Positions 57,254-64,000 of a stretch of 64,000 nt of DNA are shown piece after piece. The position numbers were made by a program, and so were the translations under genes. The first letter of the stretch is position 1, and each line of letters begins with the position of its first letter. Below the pieces are notes generated by a model. That model searched no databases. It was not told the DNA's origin and saw nothing but the letters and a program-made list of their open reading frames with translations. The stretch comes from Acidithiobacillus ferridurans (GTDB taxonomy: Bacteria > Pseudomonadota > Gammaproteobacteria > Acidithiobacillales > Acidithiobacillaceae), in NCBI RefSeq assembly GCF_003966655.1, contig NZ_AP018795.1:62001-126000 (forward strand), in the 5' to 3' direction.

Positions 57254-58701
57254 TCAGATGGACGCCTTCGCAGAAGGGAGGTGCCGGAAGCGATACAGCA
57301 GTAGTGGGCACAGGACCATGACCGCGAGAGATCCCAGTATGGCTGGGGCATAAATGCCTTCCCGCATATGTCCTGGCGGAATTAATCCAATGAAGAGACA
57401 GGTGAGTGATGTCAGAAAACCGGTACTGGCAACTAACCAAAGACCCCAATTGCGTCCCCCGGGTACACGATAAGGGCGCCGTACATCCGGATGGGTATAG
57501 CGTAGCCGTATAGCTGCTGTAAAAAGCAATAAATACATAAAGCAATACAACACCACCGCGAGTGAGGTAAGCAGCAGAAACGCCATGTTTACCGAAGGCA
57601 TCACGAGAATGAGCAGGGCCACGGTGCTCATGAAAACAGCCTGAACCAGAAGCAGGTTGCGAGGAACCCCATGCTGGTTGGCTTCCTGAAATGATGTAGG
57701 CAAAATTCCAGTACGGGAAGCGGCCCATATTCCCTTGATAGGCCCCAAAATCCAGGTGCTTACCTGTCCAGCAGCGCCAAAAGCTATGAGTATGGCGGCG
57801 AAAGGCAACAACATGCCCAGATGCCATGCGGTAAATAGGTGTTGAAGTGCCTGTACCGTGCCGGACACCATATTTAGCCGGGTGGCAGGCACTACGATAG
57901 CGACCGCGAGTCCCCCAGCAGGGTAATGATAAAGCCGATGATGGCGGCAGCGAATACGGCAATGGGGTAATTGCGTTGCACGTTTTTGACTTCTCGGGCG
58001 TGCCCAGCGGATACCTCAATGCCCACCACCCCGAAAATGAAACTGAGAAAGAGTAAAAGATGGTGTTGCGGATTCAAAAGCGGCAACCAGTTGTCCGGGG
58101 TGAGCGCTAGGTTCAGATGAACAGGATGGTCAGTGATCACGTAAACAATGGCCATGACAATTAAAACCAAGCTGGGAACCAGCACCCCGCTGCTCAGGCA
58201 TACCGCCGAAATGATGCCAGAAGCGCGGGTGCCTCGGAGATTCGCTAAGGTGGCAACCCAGTATACCAGGATGATCACGCTGAAAACGAACCAGCGGTTG
58301 CTAGCGAACTGCGGTGCAAAGGCGTAGCTCAGGCTTGCGGCAATATAAGCAAGAATAGATGCGATACCAAATACGCTCTGAACCCATTGCAGCCAGACCG
58401 CCGTAAAACCCCATTGCGTTCCATAGGCCTCTTCCACCCAGTGAAATACCCCATTTTTAGGCCATGTGGTGGCGAGTTCCGCAGCCACCAATGCTATGGG
58501 TACCAGGAAAGCAAACACAGTGACGATATTGAAAAAGATCATTTGCAGACCGGTAGCAGCCATCATTGGCATGTTGCGCAGAGTAAAGAAGAGCGCCGCA
58601 GTCATCATGGTGAGCGTCACGATCCCAAGGTTTTGGCCACTCGACGGCGTTGCCGGGGTGGCACTGCATATCAATGAAGGCTGTGAGTCTTGATCCACCA
58701 A
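57254..58701 (-). pseudogene. gadC: Glutamate/GABA antiporter, frameshifted
   Basis: Two adjacent frames together form an APC-type antiporter of 482 residues with about twelve helices. The first frame (58701 to about 57892) ends ITLLGDSRSLS at a stop; in the next frame the expected continuation LAVAIVVPATRLNM follows. The break lies at a run of five G on the coding strand (57912-57916 on plus as C). One extra G would restore GGLAVAIV. The start is TTG at 58701 with AAGGAG six bases upstream (a GTG follows directly). The restored protein lacks the long C-terminal plug known from E. coli GadC. It may be a real mutation, a phase-variable run or a base-calling error. Confidence 0.88.
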
Positions 58702-58796
58702 TGTAAACTCCTTGGTAGTGCCTGGATGAAAAGTGGCTTTCTATTCGGTAAGGCTATGCGTTAGTCTGTCGCTATAACATAGACGCCTTGATCTGG

Positions 58797-59098
58797 TCCA
58801 GCTGTTTCATGGCACTGATTCTACATTGGGTCATGCGCAGTCGTTTACGTGCGAGTTACACCGGACTGCGCCAGAACGGGCCTTTGGAGCAACCCCGCCG
58901 TATTCATCATCACCAGACTCGTCTCAACGGCGCCCCACCCGTATCAGGGGGTGTCTTCCATCCACGAGTGTCAAAGCGAGGTTCTGCATGCCATCCGGGT
59001 AAAAAACCAGATGCGTCTCAGCAACTGACGCTGTTGTAGCGGAGCGTTTCGATATTTCTATTAGTAACATCAATAAGTTGCAAGATTGCTGTCGAACG
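58797..59098 (+). pseudogene. IS1634 transposase remnant, C-terminus and right end
   Basis: From 58797 to 59039 the reading CFMALILHWVMRSRLRASYT, GLRQNGPLEQPRR and ASQQLTLL is a diverged copy of the final 80 residues of the intact IS1634 transposase. The following 60 bases also match that element's end region up to CTGTCGAAC. It is on the opposite strand from the intact copy. Upstream (58702-58796) lies the gadC promoter region, without clear boxes. Confidence 0.8.
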
Positions 59099-59283
59099 CT
59101 GGCGCCTCGGAAAGGTTCACTCCCTGTGAATTGACCAAAAATATGCTAACATTAAACTAATGGAGGAGCGTACGTTGGCACGGGCACGAGAGCCATAAGG
59201 TTTTCGTATATGATTGGGGGCGCAACAACGCTATAACTTATTAGACAACGTTTCACGTCTCCACAGAACAGGAGGGCATGAAA

Positions 59284-59508
59284 ATGTCAAAGTCTGCAAG
59301 CAACGCAATAAATTATTTTTTAATTTTTAGTATCACTCCCATGGTTGCGTTAATCGTGTATATTTCATTCCAAGCATTTGGGATAACCATTAGCCTTATG
59401 TATGTCCTGTACATGCTGTTATTAATTCTTTTTATAAAGATCATTCTCGCTGGCGCGATTATTGGTGCTTCTAAAACAACCGGTCTCTCTCTATTTAAGG
59501 ACCGTTGA
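59284..59508 (+). CDS. Small two-helix membrane protein (unknown)
   Basis: 74 residues with two hydrophobic helices (about 10-30 and 36-60) and a short basic tail. AGGAGG lies eight bases before the ATG at 59284 and only two before one at 59278, so the later start is preferred. No family recognised. AT content is above that of the neighbours. Upstream, 59099-59283 contains no gene that I can support. Confidence 0.55.
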   Translation: MSKSASNAINYFLIFSITPMVALIVYISFQAFGITISLMYVLYMLLLILFIKIILAGAIIGASKTTGLSLFKDR

Positions 59509-60028
59509 CACCAACCTTGCCTGAAAGACGAGGATTACTTTCTGTAGATAACGGCACACGGCAGCCTTTATTGTCGGTCGTTATCGCTATGAGAAACCTC
59601 GAATAGCGAAAGCTTTGCCATTTCCAGGAAGATTTTATGCGTTATCAATACATTTTGTTGGCGATTTATATGGTTTTTTAAATGTTTGCGGATTTTGGAC
59701 GGGTTGCCCCCTACCAAGTCACTTCCTGTTTTGGCAAGCAGGTAAAGTGTCGCATGTTATAGGCCAGATTCTTCATCCTAATCTTGAAGCTGGTCATTTT
59801 TTGCTCGTCTGTAAAGATTTATGTCAACAGCAGGATATGCAGGCTGAAAGCTGAATGTGAGATGGACCGGGTTTCCATCATCTTGAGAAATATCAAAAAT
59901 AGAGCCGTTATGCAGATTGTTGGAGAAAAGCTAATTATCATTTCTGGCAAGCATGCATCGCATTTCTGTTTCATGACCGCCGTAATTCTGACTGCTTATT
60001 TGTTGAATCACGTCAATCAAGGAGAGGA
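59509..60028. other. Non-coding or unassigned stretch
   Basis: Two overlapping frames are open here (59615-59854 and 59784-60032), the second with a hydrophobic end, but neither has a convincing ribosome site or a family match. The second would overlap the following lipoprotein gene by four bases, so a small real gene beginning near 59862 cannot be excluded. Confidence 0.3.
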
Positions 60029-60430
60029 ATGATGAAAATACCTGATTTCCGGAAAGAGGAATCTGTTCATAATAATCAAGCGGTCCTTTTCGCGTCGCCG
60101 GCGTTCGGATCGCGTGATCACACCGGTGCTGATTTATGGAGTGTCCAAAACCTGCGATGGCAAAAATTCCTGACACTACTTGCGACCGGCCTGCTTGTCA
60201 CTGGTCTGGCTGGATGCTCTTCTTCCACACATGCAGGGCAGGGACCTTATTCTGGACATAACGCCACCTGGTTTGCGCGGGGCAAAAATGCGGATGCTTT
60301 ACATACTCAAATGGTGTGGTGTGCCAAAAATAACCCACAAATGACGGTTTCCTCGTGCGCTGCAGCCAAAAAGGGATATACAATGATTGGTGGCCATTGG
60401 AATCAAAGTGTGATCGATATGCTCAAGTAA
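60029..60430 (+). CDS. EexN-like small lipoprotein
   Basis: 133 residues. A hydrophobic stretch leads to the lipobox-like VTGLAGC, so the mature protein would be a lipid-anchored envelope protein of about 72 residues. The mature part has two Cys spaced as in EexN-type entry-exclusion lipoproteins (DALHTQMVWCAKNNPQ, then VSSCAAAKKGY). The N-terminus before the hydrophobic stretch is unusually long (about 45 residues), yet no better start codon is present in frame. AGGAG lies a few bases before the ATG. The family call is moderate. Confidence 0.6.
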   Translation: MMKIPDFRKEESVHNNQAVLFASPAFGSRDHTGADLWSVQNLRWQKFLTLLATGLLVTGLAGCSSSTHAGQGPYSGHNATWFARGKNADALHTQMVWCAKNNPQMTVSSCAAAKKGYTMIGGHWNQSVIDMLK

Positions 60431-60673
60431 CTATTGCAAGGCGTGTATCCACCCATTAGAGACGGCTACTGGTCGCAGGTGTCCCTGACAAAACCTGGAA
60501 AATTCTTTGCTACACTTCAAGGGGTGGGAATCGAGGTATTCACCACACAACGCCTGCGAGATGCAATGGCTGATGACACGCAACCTGCCGTACTCCGCCA
60601 GCGCATAAGTGGATTACCGTCTGCCTTCGCCCATACCGCTGCCTACGCTTTCTGAAGATGGTGGATACGTACC

Positions 60674-61942
60674 ATGACCATAGATACCGTCTTATCCGGA
60701 GTCCCGGATGTGGTCCTCGACCCACCGCATGGTGTGGAGATCTGTCCTGATTGCGGATTGGTGCAACACTTACCGCCTATTGAGAACAGAAGTCGATTGT
60801 TGTGCCCGCGCTGCGGACACATCATGGAGCGCACCGCGGGCCGCAGCCTGAATGCGGCCTTGGCCATTACCCTCTCTGCCCTGTTTCTGCTCATTCCCGC
60901 CAACTTTCTACCACTGCTGAAGGTGAACATTTTTGGGGTTCATCACCAAAGCGTCCTCGCCTCAGGCATCTGGGGCGTGGCAGAGCAGGGTTGGCCGCTG
61001 GTAGCCCTCATCCTTGGCGCAGAGTTGCTGGCCCTACCTCTTCTGCGCTTCACGACCTTGGGCATCGTGCTCCTGGAACTTTATGTGGGCCGTAATCCAT
61101 ACTGGCTGGGCAAGATGTTCCGCTGGTCGGAACAAATCGATCAATGGGCCATGCTGGATGTGTTTCTCATTGGTTTTGGTATTGGTTACGAGCGTGTGGC
61201 GCCGTTTCTGCCTATTGAGGTGGGTATTGGCGGCTGGTGTGTCATTGTTCTAGCCTTTCTCACCATGGTAACGCGCGCCACCCTAGAACGCCGGGAAATC
61301 TGGCGACGAATCGGCCCGACTTATGAATCGATATTTCCGGAAATCGAGCATATCGGCTGCGCCTTTTGCGGTTTACCGGCACCTACGCATCATGAAGGCA
61401 AAGACTGCCTGCGCTGCGGCACCAAAGTCTGGCGATACCAGCCCAATGCGACCATGCGTACCCTGGCTTTGACACTGGCCGGTTTTTTTTGTTATCCCTT
61501 TGCCTACATCTACCCTATGGAGTACAACTATCAATTAGGCCGTTTGCAGGGATACACCATCATGACCGGCGTCATGAAACTCGTTGACGCCCATTTTCTA
61601 TTATTTGCGATTATTATTTTCTGTGCCAGCATTGTGATTCCATTTCTTAAGCTTTTCATGCTGAGTTGGTTTTTTATATCTATTCACCATCGCTCGACAA
61701 AGCTGTTACGCCTCAAAACCCATGCCTATCGTATTATCAAAGCCATCGGACGCTGGTCCCATGTGGATGTGTTTACGGTGACCGTGTTTTTACCGCTGAT
61801 GCATCTCTCCGGCCTGCTGGCCGTTTATGTGGGCTACGCCTTACCGGCCTTTCTGGCGGTGGTGATACTCACCATGATCGCTACAGACGTTTTCGACCCG
61901 CGCGTGCTTTGGGCGGAATACGAGAGAATACATCATGCCTGA
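60674..61942 (+). CDS. pqiA: PqiA family inner-membrane protein
   Basis: 422 residues with two PqiA units, each a zinc-ribbon followed by four helices. The first ribbon is CPDCG (near 24) with LCPRCG (near 43); the second is CAFCG (near 229) with CLRCG (near 246). PqiA is the membrane partner of the PqiBC lipid-transport machine in the cell envelope. The ATG at 60674 is the first suitable one; a possible promoter with TACACT lies near 60510. Its stop overlaps pqiB. Confidence 0.9.
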   Translation: MTIDTVLSGVPDVVLDPPHGVEICPDCGLVQHLPPIENRSRLLCPRCGHIMERTAGRSLNAALAITLSALFLLIPANFLPLLKVNIFGVHHQSVLASGIWGVAEQGWPLVALILGAELLALPLLRFTTLGIVLLELYVGRNPYWLGKMFRWSEQIDQWAMLDVFLIGFGIGYERVAPFLPIEVGIGGWCVIVLAFLTMVTRATLERREIWRRIGPTYESIFPEIEHIGCAFCGLPAPTHHEGKDCLRCGTKVWRYQPNATMRTLALTLAGFFCYPFAYIYPMEYNYQLGRLQGYTIMTGVMKLVDAHFLLFAIIIFCASIVIPFLKLFMLSWFFISIHHRSTKLLRLKTHAYRIIKAIGRWSHVDVFTVTVFLPLMHLSGLLAVYVGYALPAFLAVVILTMIATDVFDPRVLWAEYERIHHA

Positions 61943-63599
61943 ACTTGCTACCCCTCCTGCAAAATTACAGCGCACCCGCTGGCCGGGCCTGATCTGGGCC
62001 GTGCCGATTGCCGCCTTGGCCATTGTCGGATGGCTAGCCTTGCGCAGCTATATGGCGCAAGGCCCTTCGGTAACGGTACGCTTTAACACCATAGGTGGCA
62101 TCAAACCTGATCATACCGTTGTCAAGTATCGCGGCGTGATCGTGGGTCATGTCAACGCCGTGCGACTCTCCAAATCCCTTGACGAAATATCTGTGACCAT
62201 GCGTTTTGAGCCCTATATGGCTGGTCATTTAGGCAAAGGAACCCGCTATTGGATAGGCGGTGAGTCAGTAAGTTTCGCCAATCTGAGCTCCTTAAAATCC
62301 CTGATCTCCGGACCATACATCGGTATTGACCCACACCCAGGCCATACCGTCACACCTGTTGTTGGCCTGAATCAGGAACCCGTTTTGAAGAGTGAGCCTA
62401 AAGGAGTCACCGTTGTCTTAAAGGCCAAGGGACTGGGTAATATTTCTCGAGGCGCGCCTTTGTTTTACAAAGGCTATAGAATCGGTGAGATTCGCGGCGA
62501 AGCCATGCTGCCCGATGGGAGCGGATTTGACATTTACGCGTTTATTCCTGAGAAGTATCTTAAGCTTATAAACAGTCGAAGTCGCTTCTGGAGTTCCGGC
62601 GCCATTGGCGTGCGTTTGTTTGGAACCCATCCCGGGGTACATGTGCCGGCCATTCCCGCGCTGCTGAGTGGGGCTGTCACCTTGTCCACCCCGGAATCAG
62701 GGAATGCCGTGCATGATAACGAAACGTTCCCACTTTATGAAAATGCGGCCGCCGCGCGCAGTGCGCCCGACCGGTATGCCGTGCCTTACCGGCTGGTGAC
62801 GACGGGTGGCCCGCAAGGCTTGATTGTTGGTGCTCTGGTCCTGCTCGAAGGTGCGCGGGTAGGCAGCGTAACCCAGGTGCATATGTACTATGATACGCTT
62901 CACCATGTCCTGCGCACGGATATACTGATTGCGCTTGACCCAAAGCGTATCCCCCTCAGCAAGGGAAGCATCTGGCGTCTCAACGATCCGCAAACCCAGA
63001 TGAATAGTCTCCTGCGCCACCTGATTGCTCATGGTCTACGAGCCGAATTAAGTAGTGAAGTCCCTTTGCTTGGTCCCAAATTGATTACCCTCAATCAAAT
63101 CACGGGTGCCCCTCCGGCACGATTACTCGCGGGCAACCCGCCACAAATCCCGATGGTCAGCAGCGTCGGCATTCATGACATCGTTAAGCATATCAATGCC
63201 GTGATGCAGCAAATTCATGAAATGCCCTTACCAGAAATCGCGCGAAATATTCATACGCTCACTGCCAAACTGGCGCAACTCAGCCGTTCTCCCCAAACCC
63301 GGCAGACCCTAAAGCATCTGGATCAAAGCATGACTCATTTGGATCAATTGATGCAGACTGCCAATGCGCGACTGCCGGACATTCTGAAGACACTTCATGA
63401 CACCGTGCAGCAGGCGGATGAAGCGCTCCATGCCAGTAACGCCCTCTTACACAGTGGCGGCGCAGCGGCCAGCAATCCTGAGTCGACCACCCTGCCGCAT
63501 ACGCTCTACGAGCTTTCCCGGACGGCGCAATCCCTGCGCGCCCTGCTGGATTACCTGGACAGCCATCCCAACGCCCTCGTTTTTGGAAAAAGACCATGA
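61935..63599 (+). CDS. pqiB: PqiB, MCE-domain lipid transport protein
   Basis: 554 residues. One N-terminal membrane helix (about 18-38) is followed by three MCE/MlaD domains (about 45-140, 160-225 and 285-385; conserved starts such as VTVRFNTIGGIKPDH and VTVVLKAKGLGNISRG) and a long helical tail to the C-terminus. In E. coli the PqiB hexamer forms a needle across the periplasm for phospholipid movement. Overlaps pqiA by eight bases and pqiC by four, so the three are translated together. Confidence 0.92.
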   Translation: MPELATPPAKLQRTRWPGLIWAVPIAALAIVGWLALRSYMAQGPSVTVRFNTIGGIKPDHTVVKYRGVIVGHVNAVRLSKSLDEISVTMRFEPYMAGHLGKGTRYWIGGESVSFANLSSLKSLISGPYIGIDPHPGHTVTPVVGLNQEPVLKSEPKGVTVVLKAKGLGNISRGAPLFYKGYRIGEIRGEAMLPDGSGFDIYAFIPEKYLKLINSRSRFWSSGAIGVRLFGTHPGVHVPAIPALLSGAVTLSTPESGNAVHDNETFPLYENAAAARSAPDRYAVPYRLVTTGGPQGLIVGALVLLEGARVGSVTQVHMYYDTLHHVLRTDILIALDPKRIPLSKGSIWRLNDPQTQMNSLLRHLIAHGLRAELSSEVPLLGPKLITLNQITGAPPARLLAGNPPQIPMVSSVGIHDIVKHINAVMQQIHEMPLPEIARNIHTLTAKLAQLSRSPQTRQTLKHLDQSMTHLDQLMQTANARLPDILKTLHDTVQQADEALHASNALLHSGGAAASNPESTTLPHTLYELSRTAQSLRALLDYLDSHPNALVFGKRP

Positions 63600-64000
63600 A
63601 CCTCAAAATGCTGCCGCTGCTGCTCGGTGCCGCCTGCGGACTCAGTGCCTGCGCCTCTGTACCCACGCAATATCTGACTTTGACGCCAGAGACCCAGGCG
63701 GCCCGAGAGGTGTCCTTCGGTACCTTGCAGGGTAAGGGACTCCCCTTGCTGGTCGCCCACGTCCAGATGCCGGCGGATCTGGATCGCCTCTATCTCACCC
63801 GCGAGCAGAGCAGGAACCGTTTTAACGTCGCTGATCACGTCCGCTGGATCGCGCCCTTGAGCGGAATGGCCCAACGGGTATTGGCCCAGGATATGGCGGC
63901 CGTCCTTCCGCACAAGACAGTGTTCATGCCGGGCGATCCCACCCCACCGGGGTCCTACCTGCTCCTGCGGGTGGTCGTTCAGCGCTTTATGCCGACGGAT
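63596..64000 (+). CDS. pqiC: PqiC-like lipoprotein (partial)
   Basis: The first 135 residues; the gene runs past the window end. A lipoprotein signal (LLLGAACGLSAC) is followed by QYLTLTP and a domain of the ABC-type transport auxiliary lipoprotein family (LDRLYLTREQSRNRF, WIAPLSGMAQRVLAQD). It would sit in the outer membrane and receive the PqiB needle. The start overlaps pqiB (ATGA). Confidence 0.88.
   Translation, partial: MNLKMLPLLLGAACGLSACASVPTQYLTLTPETQAAREVSFGTLQGKGLPLLVAHVQMPADLDRLYLTREQSRNRFNVADHVRWIAPLSGMAQRVLAQDMAAVLPHKTVFMPGDPTPPGSYLLLRVVVQRFMPTD

Noticed and set aside
57892-58701. The two gadC frames as two separate genes
   Set aside because: Neither half is a known stand-alone protein, and the second joins the first exactly after a one-base shift in a G run.
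60434-60655. 73-codon frame between the lipoprotein gene and pqiA
   Set aside because: Begins with TTG without a convincing ribosome site and shows no family resemblance. The interval more likely holds the pqi promoter.
1-64000. CRISPR arrays, tRNA or rRNA genes
   Set aside because: No regularly spaced direct repeats and no recognisable tRNA or rRNA segments were noticed by eye; a covariance search was not possible.

Overview
The window looks like part of the chromosome of an acidophilic, chemolithoautotrophic proteobacterium, most likely Acidithiobacillus or a close relative. This is inferred from content, not from a marker gene: a proton-pumping P-type ATPase, two ClC proteins, a glutamate decarboxylase/antiporter pair, a complete 14-subunit-type complex I operon, polyphosphate enzymes and many insertion sequences. 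No rRNA, tRNA or CRISPR array was recognised.

Region 1 (1-16.2 kb, plus strand except cfa) is a carbon and polyphosphate block: the end of a phosphoketolase, an H+-ATPase with an unusual repeat-rich tail, a DUF4396 membrane protein, a PPK2-type polyphosphate kinase, a glycoamylase-family hydrolase, cfa on the minus strand, then transketolase, 6-phosphogluconate dehydrogenase, glucose-6-phosphate dehydrogenase, a GH15 hydrolase and a ROK (polyphosphate-glucokinase-like) kinase. Together these could release glucose from glucan, phosphorylate it (possibly with polyphosphate) and oxidise it through the pentose phosphate route for NADPH. Transposase and GGDEF remnants lie between the units.

Region 2 (16.4-31.2 kb) is nuoA-B-CD-E-F-G-H-I-J-K-L-M-N, mostly with overlapping start and stop codons. 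NuoF has Ser where E. coli has Glu183, the residue linked to NADH/NADPH discrimination. One 277-bp gap separates nuoB from the fused nuoCD.

Region 3 (31.4-39.9 kb) starts with a CFA-synthase fragment, a histidine phosphatase with a 22-bp perfect palindrome over its first codons and a transposase remnant. A tight cassette follows: GH15 glucoamylase, glucose-1-dehydrogenase-like SDR, GMC oxidoreductase, MFS transporter. A severed C-terminus of a second H+-ATPase and a minus-strand LysR regulator close the region.

Region 4 (40-52.4 kb) carries two paralogous ClC proteins, a cytochrome b561 gene split by a 1621-bp IS1380-like element with a 5-bp duplication, a YajR-like MFS protein, two small single-span membrane proteins, IS110 and IS1182 elements, and a TumE/TumA toxin-antitoxin pair with a 58-codon ORF behind it.

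Region 5 (52.5-59.1 kb) is an IS-rich acid-resistance locus: an IS1634-like element (exact ends, 6-bp duplication) inside a small zinc-ribbon gene, a truncated IS66 element, gadB, a gadC broken by a one-base deletion in a G run, and an old IS1634 remnant. Region 6 (59.2-64 kb) has a small membrane protein, an EexN-like lipoprotein and pqiA-pqiB-pqiC (last gene cut by the window edge), a predicted envelope lipid-transport system.
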